64,000 nt of DNA from Morchella semilibera (GCA_009192285.1 WBVU01000004.1:3680001-3744000); one strand, 5' to 3'. Counted from the first letter of the stretch, positions 1 to 19,769 are shown. Numbers and translations are program-made. The notes: generated by a model from the letters alone, not told the origin.

Positions 1-335
1 CAGCCAGTAGGAGCCGTGGGCCGTGGCTGGCGGCGCGGTCGTATCTGGAATTGATTTGATTAGGGGCGTGGGATTGGAGTCGTGGATAGAGTACGCATGT
101 AGGAAGATAGAAAGATAAACGAGTAGGCTAGCGTTCGTGATCAGGCAGTAAGTAAAATAACAGGGCTACAGTAAGGATCGTGGAATTATTATCGCATCGT
201 TAACTTACTTGCGGCGCCGCCAACGTCGTGATAGCAAAGCAGGTAAGCAACTTCGAAACAGGCTTCTGCGGACGGAGCTGGAGGGGAATTCGAAATCTGA
301 GAAAATGAGAGGTGTCAATGACAGAGAAGGCGCCG

Positions 336-357
336 TCTCTCTCTCTCTCTCTCTCTT
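336..357. repeat. TC dinucleotide microsatellite
   Basis: About eleven TC units in a row. Short open frames running through it are artefacts of the repeat. Confidence 0.9.
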
Positions 358-1704
358 GTGCCCTGTATGGCTACCCTATCCATATGTGGTGTGGGGAACA
401 CACCCACCCGGAGCACCACCACCACTCAGTACGACCACCACCTACCACCCCCAATAATCAAAACCACCAACCCACAAAACTCACGATACCTGCTCCGGTA
501 CGAAACCAAAAGCGGTGAGTGGCATAGATTGATTTCAAAGAATTAGGGGTGATGAATGAGAGGGGGGCGTGCATGGTCAGGTCTAGCTTTCTGTCATTCT
601 GTCCGAGTTCACCCTCGGTGAACTCTGCCAGTGCTTCTGCTGGTGCCTCAGAAGGCGCCAGGGCCAGATGGATCACTTTTTTTTTTTTAATGGATTTTAT
701 TACCTGGCCCTGCCTCTCCGCTCCTTATCCCCGAACGAACAACAACAACAACAGCACAGCAAGAAAAAACATCGTGAGATTTGCTTTTTCCGGCCCCCCT
801 CAAATATGGGGCAACATTGTATGTGTGTCGCAACCCCCTCCCCCAATTCAATTGCCACGCATGAGCAAAAGCTGGGGGGTGGATTCACCTTCCTCTGCGC
901 TACATGTAACTACTCTGGCTCAGTATCGTAACCCTCCCCCGCCCCCAATATAGAGAGAAGGACGATATTCGTTGTCTACGTGACCAAGTGACTGACTGAC
1001 CACGTCCCCATGTTGTACTCTATACTTTGGGGTTTCAGCGCACGGTATTTCTAGCTCTCGTTCAGCGTGACTGAAGGGGGAAGACCGGACCGCCGGCGTA
1101 CATAGCAATTGAGCTTTTAATTGTGGGATTGTGGGTAATTGCTCGAACTGCCGAACAAAGACGTGCGTGCTGGGATATTCGTAATTGCCTGTTGCCGTGG
1201 TCACTCACCGCCAACGGTTATCGTGAGAAGGAAAAAAAAAAGGAAAGAGAGCGGCGGGTGGGTTTGGGTTTTGGTTTGGTTTGGTTTGGGGGGGGGGAAC
1301 TAAGCGAAAAACACCCACACACCCAACTACAACCACTACGACCACACACGCTCGGACAGTAGGCAGTCGAGTGGAGGACAGTAAAAAAAAAAAAAAAAAA
1401 AGGATGTCCGTTTCTTACTTTGCTACTCTGCCCAAGAAGTGGTCCGATCCCTGGAGGAAGGGGAAAAAGGAATTATTATATGGAGAAGAACAAGGCAGGG
1501 ATTCGGATTGGATAGAGTAGAAGCAGAGCAGGTAGGTAAGGGAAAAAAAACCAGCTAGCTAGACAGACAAGACGAGACCTTTGAGATACTCGGCATCAGT
1601 TTCGCGGGGGGTTTCTATTCTTTATGCCTCCCTCCGAACCGAGACACAGATAGGCAGCTAGAAACGCCCACCGCCGCCGGCGCTGTTCTTCTTGCTTGAT
1701 TACC

Positions 1705-1728
1705 TGCTTGCTTGCTTGCTTGCTTGCG
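1705..1728. repeat. CTTG tetranucleotide microsatellite
   Basis: About six units of a CTTG/TTGC tetranucleotide in upstream non-coding DNA. Confidence 0.85.
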
Positions 1729-2505
1729 TGCACTTCCAAGAAGCACAGCACATTGCAGCTCTCAAGCTGCTTGACAGTAGAGGTTATCAACGAGTGATAT
1801 GTTACTACTAGAGACGAAACTAAACCCGAGCCTCCATGGCCCGAGGAGCTGTCGCCTATGGCGGCCGGGCTTTGAGCAGCTTTGTAGGCTTTGTAGGAGG
1901 TATGTTAAGTATGTGGGTACTGCTTCTTCAATGTATCTTCTACATTGAGTACTCGCACACACGACTGCGGCAACCACGCCGGCAAGGAAGTGAGGAAGCA
2001 AGTAGCTCTACAGCGAAGCTTCCATTCCGAGGAAGCGGAGCGCTGAGCGCCGCGAGCGGCACTCGGGTCTACTACTTCCATCATAGTAGAGGTAACGCAG
2101 AGTAAAAAGGTACATAGAGTAGAGTACCTCTCTCTCTTCCTTGTACCATAGCTAGGCCCCTTTTGAGAAAAACCATCATCGGTGGTGGGCGACATCGCTG
2201 AGGGATCTACGAGGGAGCTTTTTTAACCTGTTGGACCAATGATGGGCGGGCATCAATTACCAAGGAGGGCCTAGGGTGGGTTTCCGACGAGAGTATTTCG
2301 CGCATGGTAGGGGGACGGGGGGTCGTTAATGTGCAGGAGGAGGGAAATCTTGGCTTGCGTGTGTGGGCTTCTGTAAATTGTGGGTGGTGCCCGGCCCAAA
2401 CGATTTGATCGGGATTTCGCCCCCAGGCGTTTCGAACTTCTTTTGAGCGCAACAAGGAAAAATGGATGAGAGAGTGAATTGATGGGATTTACAGAGGAGA
2501 GGAAG

Positions 2506-2525
2506 GATGATGATGATGATGATGA
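2506..2525. repeat. GAT trinucleotide microsatellite
   Basis: Six to seven GAT units. There is no coding frame around it to suggest an acidic tract. Confidence 0.85.
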
Positions 2526-3120
2526 GAGAGATAGACAGATAGATAGGCACACACCAGTAGATATGATATGCTATACACACACACACACGCACACACGCAT
2601 GCAATGATAGAGAGGAAGGAGAGACATTGCTGATGAATACTGAAAACGGTTGGGGAAAGGGAAAGGCCCTCAACATCTTAAAGCATAATCTCACGATAAT
2701 TTTTCTGGGGCTGCTTCCTGCTTGCTGCTGCTATCTATGGCTGCGGCGGAGTTAGAGTACTTTTACTGACGCAGGCAGTCTTTTGTGAAATATTCTCTCG
2801 CTGCTGCCGCCGCGGGCACATAATAATATTTTCTTTGAACTAATTTTTTTTTTCTTGCTTGTTTCACGACCACTTTGACGTCCCCCTTCGATCCTTCCCT
2901 TCCAGAGAGGCCTGGCTCCCTTTTATTGCCACTCATAACTCATATCGTCGATAGGTTATTTATGGGTATCGTCGATATATCGCTCGAATCTTTGTAATAA
3001 TAGATCTAGTATACATACTCTAGTTTATTTGTTAATAAGTTATTTTTTTTTGTTGACTACCCTTATTCAAGCTGTGCTTTCCCTCAGTTTTAATCCATAC
3101 CGGAAACGTCTATATACAAT

Positions 3121-7784
<4,664 letters not shown>

Positions 7785-10700
7785 TACGACAACATACATT
7801 TCTTTGATTTTTAACATATACCGATATTCGCCTTTGATTTTACAGGCTTTATTTTGCTTTGCATCTGGGACTTTTTTTTTTTATTATTATTTTGCATCTA
7901 GGTACTATAAGGGTTTTTTATTATTATCTTTTTTTCTGCTTTGATGGAAGGTGGGAAGGACTTTTTTTGTGTTATAACTGGGTACGTTTGGTGGCATTTT
8001 GTCTTATTTCTTTTTTCTCATGACGAAGGTTGATGCATTTCATTTTTTATCTCTTCATGACAAGGACTGGATCTACTTGGACTTTCTTAGTGCATAATTT
8101 TCCCCATCTGTCTCTCGGTGTTAGTTTTTTTTTTTTTTTTTCATCTGGCCTATGGGTATAGGGGAAGCTTGGTGTAGCAGGGTGCGTATGGGTTTGTGAG
8201 GATTTGTATTTTGAATGAGCATTCGCTGTAACTATTAATTTTCCCTTTCTTTGTTTTATATTTTCTTTCATTTAGGGGTATATATACTCACGTGGAGTTT
8301 TCTTTTTCATGAAGGTGAAATGAGCGTAAGGGGGCTATCGAACAGAGGTGTCTTTGGCTCTCCAAAAAATTCATGGTCTATTTTTGCTGCATCTTTCTCT
8401 ACTCTGCGGAATTCATTTGGCTAGATTTTTCACTACGGATTTCCGGGCTTTACAATCGGAAGTATACTCCTCACTACCAGGGTTAGAATACCACTTACTA
8501 CTTAATCCTCTTTTTTTCTTTTCTTTTTTTTTTTTTTCTACTATTTCACCAAATCATGGTTAGCATTAATCTGGAGGTATGAGTAAAAATTCAACTCTTC
8601 CCAGGGTTTCGGCCATGGGCTGGTTGGCTATGGTTAAATGGGATTCAGACTGATCCCGGAATTTGACATGTCACCACAACTCATGCACTCCTCCTCTACT
8701 CCAGTTGCGTGGAGTCGTAGTGCCTTGGGAGGTATCAGGACCAAATGAAACTTGCTGTGCTGATAATTCTTTGTACCGAGACGCTTATCCTAGTTAGGTT
8801 GTCCTAGTTTTAGGCATGGTGCAGGAGTACCGTACTAGTACTGTGAAGTGGAGTGACGGTGTGGCGATCAAAAGCAGCCACCCGCCGGGATGGCGTGGTA
8901 ATGACAATCATACCATGTTTGGGGTGGCCTTCCCGATGCCTCCAGGATTAACTTTATACTTGAATATCGGCACCCTGTTACCGTACGAGTAATAACCTGT
9001 CAATTCAACACATTAACTCGCCCGCCGACAATTAGAGTAAAGGAAACAATTACCGGGATAGAGGGAAAGGGGGAATTCTTAGCGAACTATTCAATGTTAT
9101 TTTATCACAAAACGGTCATCAATTCTCCTTTGCGATCCTTGATGCTGTATCTTAGTGCAGCTCATTGTTGATCCTGCGAGAGGGCGGATGGAATATGCCG
9201 AGTTCAAGAGGGAAACACCCCAACAGCACCACCGTCATCCTGGAAGATGATTGCCGTTTTTATCGACGTTTCGAGACAATGCAAATTACCATTTGGACGG
9301 GTTAGTGATTTGTTCTTCGGTTAGGATATCCATTCCGACTTCTGCATATTTCTCGGCCAAGACCTTGTCTTGTCGTCTGCCTCGTAGAGTGTAGTCACTC
9401 AATCATTGACGGATACTTTATTTGACTCCGGTCAAGAATAAAACCTTCTTCTCCCCACTCTACTCACAAAGGAATGCTCGTCAACGTGAATCTTTCAACA
9501 TCTGGCCATCCATAGGTTTCTAGGTCTCGCCTACCATCACAGTCAGAATGACGCCTATATATCCACCAATAATCTTAGTAGTTGGCTTACGTTTACTGCC
9601 CCATAAGGCAGGTATTTTTTCGACCTCCCCAACCTACATGCCTCTTGGTTGCTTTTTTTCAGTGTTCCTACCAATTATCTGGCGATATATAACTCAGTTC
9701 AATGATCGCTGGCATTATTTCCGTATATACTCAAGATTGACGTCACAATAATTCCGTGCTTTTAGTGCACCTAAATTTTCAAAGGTCCCAGTAATCCACT
9801 CCCTGGATCATTGGCTCATGTACTGCTAAACCATTTCTAGTCTAACTCATACGTCTCTCTTACTTGCCAAGATATGACAAGTAATTGAGTGCATTCTTTT
9901 CTGGCCCGTTTGCCAAGAATATTTGAGCTTTCAAGCGCTCCAGCCGTTCTAGAGGATCAATAGATTTCAGGCGCTGGCACGAGTAAGACATTGGGGAGGG
10001 GAGTGTCGTAGGTACTTGTGTATTCTCCTGCATGATAAATCACTCGGCCCATAGGTCTGCAGGAAATATCTGAGACAGAGTATCGAACCAAGGGGAAATC
10101 ACAGGAACTGCGTATAGAGTCTGTCCCTGCTCTGATCCTATTATGTTGTTTGGGGACCCTATGGTTCATGGTAGCCCTACGTGTGTGTGAGTGTGTGTGT
10201 GTGGGAGGGGAGGGGCTTATCCCGGGGTACTACAAGATCGGGGGTGAACGGATTAGTAAATAAATCTATGCCTAAATCGTTTAAAGACCTCATCAGCTCT
10301 AGATTGTTGGTGGTGTACTTAATAGCCATTTCTTTTTTCAACCTCGTGCCCAAAATGTTCGGCCTATATCCACTGTGCTTGAGACCATCTCAATCTATAC
10401 AGATGTAGGCCATCTACACTGTGGTTATTACTTATCAAATATTCTACTATTGAATCATCAGCAGTGTGATAGGAATTAAAGATAAAGGGTTGTGGTGTTT
10501 TTAGTCATACCTGTCTTCAATAACCTTGCTGCTGTTCAATCAAACAGTGAGAACGGTTTTCAAGGTTATGACGACCAGAAAGTAAGAGTTGCCCGTAACC
10601 CCTAACCGGCCTATAATGTTAGGAACAAAACAGTATTTATTATTCCCGAAAGAATACCCACATATAATACTAGTATGAACCGTAACTCCTCGTTAAAGAT

Positions 10701-13043
10701 TAGAAGGCACAAAAGCAAGTCAGTACTACATGTACCCCTCTGCTTTGCTGCTAGTGATAACTAGAGATATAGGCTGCTGCCTCAGGTGCGGATGAAGGTT
10801 CACGACAAGAGAAAGGTGTAGTGATGATAAGCTACCCGAAAAAAGTTTTTGTTGGGGTTGGAAGAAGAAGGACTGGTGGAATAAGTGGTGGGTATACATG
10901 TAATTGGGCTATACCGAGGGAAAAGGCCTAGACCCGAATAAGTTAAGCAGCGAAACTAAACTAGCAAATTTTGGTTAGTGCCTTTCCTTTGAAACGCAAC
11001 TCCTGATTTCTGCGGCCCTCACTACTAAAGTACATGTACATAGTTATATCTCCCTTTAAATCAATGTATTTCCCCAATATTATTAGTCGTTAATTAGAAA
11101 GTTAGAATTTTTGATAAGCGTTTGGTTGCAACGATATCCGACGACTTAGTTAACGCGCGAGTAAGGTTTTACGTGTACCCCGGGGGTCCTCAAAGTGATG
11201 CAATGGCGACAAAGAACCAGCTACTAGCCACTATCCTAAAAGTTGGGAAATAATTTAAATATATCGGATTTATCAGGCAGAGCTATATATTAGTACATGA
11301 AAATAAAAATAGAACTAGCTTTGATAGTGGTTGCGACACCAGCTCGAGTACTCAGCTCGTTGCATCACTTTAAGGGCCCCCGGGGTACATGTAGTCACCA
11401 AGTGACCTGCCAATTTTTCTATTGATGATATAATGGAGCTATAGTAATGTTTATTTGCGTGTCAACCTCTCTGAGTTACTATATATATATGTTTCTTGCC
11501 GGGCCAAAGTCTCTGAGTTGTCTTTCATACATGTACATGGTCGATGAATATTGGTGTGCACAATATATACATGTATAATATACGTGCGCCTTCTAGGCGA
11601 CGGTTGTTCATACAGTATGAAAAATGGGGTGAAATCACGGAATTTAGTGGCGAATACCGAGTTAAACCGTCATTGGAGGGAGAGTACTGTACTAATGCCG
11701 TATTCTTACCGCATTGCTAGCGTATTAACGAGAATACCTTAGTGATCCCGCCCCCTTTTTTTTGGTACTATAGTCTCTAAGCAGGTTGACTTGCCTTAAT
11801 ATATTAGTTGATATATACATACATGTATACATGTATGTATCTACAGTTGGGGGGGGGGGCATAAACCCCACCACTCGGCCCGCACAGGCAATCACTACGG
11901 AGCTGTGCACTGGTGAGTAACTACATGTATCACTGGATGTATCCTAGATATGAAGACTGGGGGCTCAATTACCTTATGGTAGGTATACTAAACTTTTGGT
12001 GGTCTAGATAATTAAAGAGACGTATATCCCAATGGATATGACGGGAAAGAAGGACCACTTTTCCGCCCGACATGTTGGTGGTAAAGACTTGGACAGAAGT
12101 AAAGAGCTCGGCAAATTTATAGGAGTAAAGACTTTTAATATCTACTACGGTGTTCTTCTGGGGGATCTTTCCTACTGTTTTCGGCGGTATTAGGCGTGAT
12201 TGATGCGCGTAGGCAATTTATTATACATATTTTACTAGCTTCTAGTATGCATTACGTATTCAGTTCTAAGATTGAGAGCTCCTTAGCACTGTCCTATATT
12301 AACCTCCCCGAGTCGACCTGAACAATTGCCTCTTGGTCTCGGGTTGGTTGCCTCCCTCCCTAGGAGAGCTCAAGCTAGACGTCTTATATCCATCCTATCC
12401 GGTATCTAGAGCTAATTTTGAGTCTTCCAAGGGCTGTACTCAATTCACACTTTTTCAGGCATAAAGGCTGATAATCTTCTTATGCGGTTTATGGGTGGGC
12501 ACTTCACAAATAACCAAAGATACTCGCCTATGTAACCAACAAACCGACTTCTGTTTTGAGGCGTAAAACCCCCCAACGGCACGCCCTCATCACTACCTTT
12601 CGAGTATTATTGGTACAGAAATAACATATTTAGTAAGAGCTTTGAGTAGGGAATAGCTAAAAACAATAGAAAATGGACGGGCCAGCGGCTCGAGAATCCC
12701 ATTACAATAAAACCGAACTAGATGTGATACTGATATTAAGGGGTGGACACTTGACGTTAATAATGTGGCTATTTATAGTAAGACTCAAGGCCGACACTTG
12801 CCGATGGCGATAGGTTATCATAGGGGCTTCCCGTGTTCTTGAACTGCCTGTAACATCACCAGAGATCACCCGCACACATAACTCCATCACCAGAAATCAC
12901 TCGGCGGGAAATAGCAACCATAAATGTAAATATGATATGTGCTCCACGTTACAGATAGTTTCACATCAAAAGTAGTTGGTTCTCCAAGAATAGCTCACAA
13001 ATCATGACCAGCCACATGTTCAACCAAGACAGCTGATCACTAT
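7785..13043. other. Gene-free stretch: T-rich 3' flank, then decayed repeat-like DNA
   Basis: From 7785 to about 8570 the plus strand is T-rich with poly-T runs, as expected for a 3' UTR and transcript end. From there to 13043 the sequence is AT-rich with only short random frames and no recognisable protein. It contains several TACATGTA palindromes (for example 11031-11038 and near 11385), a long inverted-repeat element at 11170-11393 and two copies of the CCGAGTGAT motif on the minus strand (10039-10047, 12896-12904). No intact mobile element is visible. Confidence 0.6.
11170..11393. mobile_element. Inverted-repeat (MITE-like) element, about 224 bp
   Basis: The left end (11170-11203) and the reverse complement of the right end (11360-11393) match over about 34 bases with few differences. 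Both carry a TACCCCGGGGG core and end in AAAGTGATGCAA. Inside, a second inverted pair (CCACTATC near 11228, GATAGTGG near 11322) extends the potential hairpin. It has no coding capacity. This is the shape of a non-autonomous DNA transposon; the family is not identified. Confidence 0.65.
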
Positions 13044-13733
13044 CTAAACAACCACTCCCTCACACTTCTTCATATTCCACAACTCGATCTCCAATGCCTT
13101 CACCTTATCCCTTAGCTCTGAATTCTCTTCACCAAGGTCCCTTGCCCTCATGCATACCCACTCCCCCTCTTCCCTCATCTCCTGCGATCTCTTCCTCAAC
13201 AGCTCCTTCGTCTCCTCAATCACCTGATGCCTCTTCTTCCAGATATCAATCTGCGTCTCCTCCAGCATCTTAACCCTGCTTTCCGCGGCCCTTCGTCGCC
13301 GCTTCTCGGCCTCAAGGGACTCAACCAGCCGCACGACAAAGATGCCTTCAGCCTCCTGCGCGGGCATGCGCCCAATGATGGCCACCTCGCGTGAGCTAAG
13401 GTTCGCGCTCCACTGCGAGAGCAGAGGCTCTAGTGCAGCCGTGATATGAGGGTTGGTGCTGAGGTTATTGAGATCAATGATGCTCCGGGGATTTTTTACA
13501 CTTGATTCCTGGGTACCCTTGCAGTCGGACTGGAGGCTGGAGCTGGTGGGGACTTTGCGTATTGTCATTTGCGGCAGGGGTGGCAGGGGCGGCATGGGCT
13601 TCTGCAAGTGCGACATTGGCATTACCTGAATGCCTAGTTGCGGCCGTCGTTTGGGGGCGGGATATATGTCGAGGGCTGGTGATCTGAACATGTTGAGATA
13701 CTCAGGGCGTGATACGTGTATGTGATATCCCAT
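13044..13733 (-). CDS. Unrecognised coiled-coil protein, 229 residues
   Basis: This is a single uninterrupted frame of 229 codons on the minus strand, much longer than the chance frames around it, starting at an ATG (13733) a short way past an A/T-rich TAAATA-like element. I do not recognise the family. Residues 1-90 are Pro/Met/Ser-rich and probably disordered, with a PMPPLPPLPQM stretch. Residues about 90-135 include ITAALEPLLSQW and REVAIIGRMPAQEAEG. Residues about 138-222 are Glu/Lys/Arg-rich with heptad-like leucines (SLEAEKRRRRAAESRVKMLE, ELRDKVKALEIELWNMKK) and should form a coiled coil. There is no signal peptide or membrane segment. It sits alone in repeat-rich DNA, so it could be lineage-specific. 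I am fairly sure it is coding and have no view on its function. Confidence 0.6.
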   Translation of the reverse strand: MGYHIHVSRPEYLNMFRSPALDIYPAPKRRPQLGIQVMPMSHLQKPMPPLPPLPQMTIRKVPTSSSLQSDCKGTQESSVKNPRSIIDLNNLSTNPHITAALEPLLSQWSANLSSREVAIIGRMPAQEAEGIFVVRLVESLEAEKRRRRAAESRVKMLEETQIDIWKKRHQVIEETKELLRKRSQEMREEGEWVCMRARDLGEENSELRDKVKALEIELWNMKKCEGVVV

Positions 13734-16433
13734 GTTATGTGCAGAAGAGAAGTTGAGCTAAGGGGTATTTATGCTATTGATGAAGATTATTAGTAATACG
13801 ATGGCTCGTTACTCTTTTTCTAAAGGCCTTAGCGCCCGTCATGATCGTGTATTCGATGGTCGAAGTGTCTTCCCCACTGAGATAGAAAAGTTGGAACCGA
13901 GAGTTACGGATTTTTTAAACATTGTATAAAGTTGTGTCAGCTAAAAGGTTAATTTACTATGCATTCTGTCCGAATTTCGTTAGCAATCTTCTTTCCCTGC
14001 AACGGTTGCTGAAGCGGGTTGTATTCATGAATTCCTGAACTTAGTCGAACACCTGCCATAGAATAGGTGTTCTAAGGCTGACTACCTTTACGACATTCTC
14101 CCATGACCTAACACCAGAAAATCGGGAAGAGCATCAGCCTCTAAACAGCCGAATTTATCATAAACCTTTAATTATCCTGGCGAAGATAACTTCGACTCTA
14201 CACGAGGCCCCACCAGCCTCCAGGAAGGGGGGGGGAACCCATCTCCCTTGTTGCATCTACACCTATTTCGGGCCTGATGTCTCGCCTCCTCTGAGACCAA
14301 ACATCACGGTACTCAATTCACCACTACCCACCCCATCTGTGGACTTTTATGTGGGATTACCCTGTGGGAGTGCTCTACTAGTGTTTCCTGAGAAAATGTT
14401 CATATTGGAACACCCAACACAGAAGGAAGTGAACGTCCTACTGAGGGGCGCCCGTAGATAGGCTATTACCAATGAACTGAATGGGTATTCTCACTAGGAA
14501 AGGTGCTCGCTAAGGAGCGGACGATAGTGATCAGTCCGGCGACCCCCATAGTTAGCACCCTTGTAGAACGACTAGAATTTGCAGCGAGAGTACTCTGTAG
14601 GCACCATCCCCCTCATAAATATGTATCAGCGCGGTTTAGTCCGTTAGAGTAGTATATAAATGTTTCTGTATGGGGCAATAGGTGTTCGCTGGAAGGGAAC
14701 ATAGGCCTAAAGGGAACACGCCAAGGGAACTTGGATTTTAAGGGCCATACGAAATGAACTCCTCTCTGTCCTAGAACGCGCGAGAAAAGAGAATCCAGCT
14801 CCGAGAACCTCTAGAGTAGAGCGAGTAGTGCATGAACAGATTAAGGCTATGGCGTTGGGAAGTCGTATGGAAATCAAAGGGGAGATTTTCGTTTTTCTGT
14901 CGCGGGCCTTTGCAATACGGGAGGGTTTCTAGTATGAATAGCATAGACTGGCGCGAGAATCTCGTCCCTAGATGGCCCAGGCACTATGGGAGGCGTTCCC
15001 TTGTCCGCACTACCCCGTCGGATGTTGAAAAGACAATACTTCCTTCCTCCAACGCTCAAGCCCACCTTAATATACCACACTAAGGCGCACCACATATACT
15101 TGCCATCGATTTGCTGCTCGTCATCATCGCTGGTGCGGGGCGTGGACGCTTCGATCGGTTCAGCCCATCAAGCCCTTAACATATATCCTTAATATCTGGT
15201 GAGGGTTGAGGACGCACTGTCGTACTCAGGCCTTGCTTGATGGCCACTTGTACTACTACCGCTGGGTGTAAAGTGCTACCACCACCGCTACTAATGAGTA
15301 GTTGTAGCCATTGAATCGACTGTTGAAATGGTTGAAACCCAAAGCATCGAGGATTGAGAGCGCGGGGCCTGCCTGGCTGCTTAGCTGTAGGTCGCTAGCC
15401 ATCGCTGAACGTTGATAGAAAGCCTGGCCCTTCAGGAAAACAACTCGACTCCCAAGACGGTCCATATGCATCCATCGAAGGAGGGTCGTCTCGTATTGAA
15501 AAAGCCGGATTTTACTGTTAAACCCCCACCCACTACAGCGAGAGATAGAACTATTGTAGAAACAGCGGGGGTCTCAAAACAGGGTTTTAATGGCTGGTTT
15601 GGCCAATAGGGCTCTCCCCATAGTTCTACACAATAATTTTACCACACGCTGTAGCGGGCCCGGCCCATCCTCTTCCTATCTTCACCACACCCACCAAGAT
15701 AGGAGCAACCTTCAAGCCTGATAGCCAGCCGCGGAGGCCCCCACCCGCCCACTTCAAAGTTCACTAGTTCCAAGGTCCAGCTCCAGTCCAGCTTTAGTCC
15801 CAGTTCCCCAGGCCACTCACGCTTCCAAGGTTCCAAGTTCAAATCCAACCCCCACCATGCCCCACGCCAACAACCCCACGTGCACGTGACCACATCCACC
15901 CCACACTCCCACAGCACATCACCACCTCCGCCACCCCCAAGACCATCCACCACTCACCATCAACCTCCGGGTTATCCCCGGAGGGGCGCCCAACCATCAA
16001 AAATTAGTAGTTCACTAATCATTCTCACCACCAATCAGGACCCCAGAGAACTTTTCAAAATGTGTATGTTTAACCAATCCATTTGATTTCATTGATATCT
16101 TCATACATGAAACGCTTGATAGGTTTTTGTTTTTTCCAAAACACCGATGTTCCCAATCCATCCCTATTTCCCTCTCCCGCAAGCCTGCTCGTCAAGAAAA
16201 ACAAAAGAAACCAGATTGCAGTGTAAGGTAAGCCCTCGCCGCTCGCTCGCTAGCTCAGGTAGAATAAAAAAAATCATAAAAAAAATAAGTTGCACTGTAC
16301 ATTTCCCAGCTCCAAAAAACCATAACCAATAAACAGTGACCCTAGTAAGATAGTAAAAGAAGAAAATAAAAAGAAAGAAAAAAGACATAACTCCATTAAT
16401 TTTTTGTTCCCACTTCCCAAAAATCAAAATCGT
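13734..16433. other. Intergenic DNA with no supportable gene
   Basis: Short frames only. Visible features are near-repeats of AGGGAACA around 14693-14730, repeats of TTCCAAGG around 15768-15840 in C-rich DNA, and an A-rich plus strand from about 16190 to 16433 that is probably the 3' UTR and transcript end of the minus-strand glutamate dehydrogenase gene. I see nothing else. Confidence 0.55.
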
Positions 16434-17944
<1,511 letters not shown>

Positions 17945-18069
17945 GTTGATTAACGTGGTTTGTGAAGAAGAATTCAAAATATTCTGGTAATTGTGGTAGA
18001 GATAGAGAGGATGAGTGCTGATGAGGGCAGACTCTTGCTATTAAATTCTTCGACTTTGTTATAAGAGGG

Positions 18070-18076
18070 TATATAA
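18070..18076 (-). promoter_or_regulatory. TATA-like box of the glutamate dehydrogenase gene
   Basis: The minus strand reads TTATATA about 126 bases before the ATG at 17944, with no intervening ATG. The distance suits a fungal TATA element for a strongly expressed gene. The call rests on sequence and position only. Confidence 0.4.
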
Positions 18077-18711
18077 GACTGGCTTCTCAAACAACTGTGG
18101 TGCGAGGAAATTTCAACTTCAGATGGCGGGACAATGGCTCCCTCTTTAAAGCCTCCATCCACCATCAAGGCTTCCACTCTAATTATTTCCATCCCTATCG
18201 CCCCCGACGAAGGTTGCAAAGCCATCCGCTAGCTAAGCTAAGCAGGCACCACACACATCACGCTAATCGTAAGGAGGGGAGACGAGAGCAGCAAAAGAAA
18301 AGGAAAAAAAAAAAAAAAAAAAAAAGGAACGCGGAAAAATATTTTCTCTGGCGTAATTCACTACAGTCAGTTAAATTCCGAACCCCGCATCAAGGTTTCC
18401 ATCCCAGTACCATGCCCCTTCAGTATTCCTTATCGATTGCTTAGCCCACAAAAATACATCATCACTGCCTGTCCGTCAAGATACGGTCCCAAATAAGACT
18501 AGCGCACCCTGTGGAACCTTGTCGGTAGATTTTCAATACCAGTCGCCTCCCTCCCGAAGACCTGGATCGCGGCCAGATTTGTATGCGGGTAAAGCAAGAG
18601 ATCCCGTAAAACGAAATAGTAAAAAAGTTTCGCCTTGCATGACACTTTCCACCACCCGGTACCCCCCCGCAGCTCAGCCTAGAAAATCCCCATGTCGAAC
18701 ATGTCGCGCAC

Positions 18712-18727
18712 CTCTCTCGCGAGAGAG
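18712..18727. repeat. Perfect 16-base palindrome CTCTCTCGCGAGAGAG
   Basis: Two 8-base arms meet at a central CGCG. It is GA-rich and lies between genes. It could be a simple-sequence accident or a protein-binding site. Confidence 0.7.
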
Positions 18728-19769
18728 AGACCAGCATCGAGTATGTAAGCGTGGGGACTCGCTGTTCTGTTCTGGCGAGCGCGCCCCCCGTACGGAGGAA
18801 TTCGGCGCCCAGGTACATTACAAAACGTAAAAAGAACCCCAAAACAGTAAAGCACACCATTCCTAAACCAAAAAGTTTGGTGTTTTGATTCCGTAGGCGA
18901 TAAGCCGACCACTCACAGCGCTCTGATAAGAGAAATCTAGAAAGAGGGTAGAGGAGAAAACAGCTTAAGATCCTGATTCTGATGTAACGCTTACGACTAA
19001 AGAGAATTTCAAACCATCAGAAAAAGATCCTACATCTCTACCATGGACTACCACACCACAACCTGGACAGCGACCACAACCACAGTCTTGGTCCACAGAC
19101 TCTTCAATCATATGTAAAGCATCAATTTACCCCTCCACCCCTCCACCCCCCCCCCCCCCCAAAACTCCCAACCCCACATGCGCCCTCATGCAAGATGGAG
19201 ATGGGATGTTTGACGATGGTGATCGGACGACTTTTGCCGGGGAAGGACATGTCGACAGCCGGCCTTAACATATCAAGCATAATCTCTAAATCACCCCAGA
19301 CACACGTGCCCCATGCATAATCCTTTTTCGTAAACTGTAAACCGTTAGTCAGGGCCTCCTCTGCTAGTACCAAACCCTAACCTTCTTTCTCTCCTCCCTC
19401 CCCTCCGAGGAGAAAGAACGGCTCCGAGATTTCGCGACGGGTTTTTACCCTTCCGCGTATCTTTCGGAAGCTCAGGCATTGGTCTGGCAGTTCTAGAGTT
19501 AACTCTAAAGCGTTCTCTTCAGATAAACATCCATCATTCCCTGTGGCGAAAAAAAAAAAAGTGGTATCAACAAATGTATTTTCCTATCTACAACTCTAGG
19601 TAAAAGTAAAAGACTGGACGGCATGTCTCGTCTCCTATCTCTCTACTTGCATCTACATCTTCTCCCCATCTGCGCGGACCCGGGGAACTCAATTCTTATC
19701 GGCTGTCTGGGCCTGTAAATCCCCAGCAGGACCCTGAACCCTAAACTTGGACTCCCCCTCCTATCTACA

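Larger units (their letters stand above)
1..3120. other. Gene-free upstream DNA with microsatellites
   Basis: I see no supportable gene here. The short open frames on both strands are low-complexity and lack recognisable domains. Visible structure is simple-sequence DNA: a TC run at about 336-357, GGTTT-type repeats at about 1262-1290 leading into a G run, a poly-A run near 1383-1400, CTTG repeats at about 1705-1728, GAT repeats at 2506-2525 and a CA-rich stretch at about 2574-2600. It most likely holds distal promoter sequence for the kinase gene that starts at 4005. Confidence 0.6.

Noticed and set aside
549-953. 134-codon plus-strand frame
   Set aside because: Low-complexity, crosses poly-T and CAA repeats, and has no recognisable domain or neighbour exons.
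10915-10975. Sequence recalling 5S rRNA (AGTTAAGCAGC and GGTTAGTGCC)
   Set aside because: Only two short blocks resemble 5S. The rest does not fit or fold as 5S, so I do not call an RNA gene.
15639-15953. 104-codon minus-strand Gly/Trp-rich frame
   Set aside because: It arises from C-rich DNA with TTCCAAGG near-repeats and has no family features.
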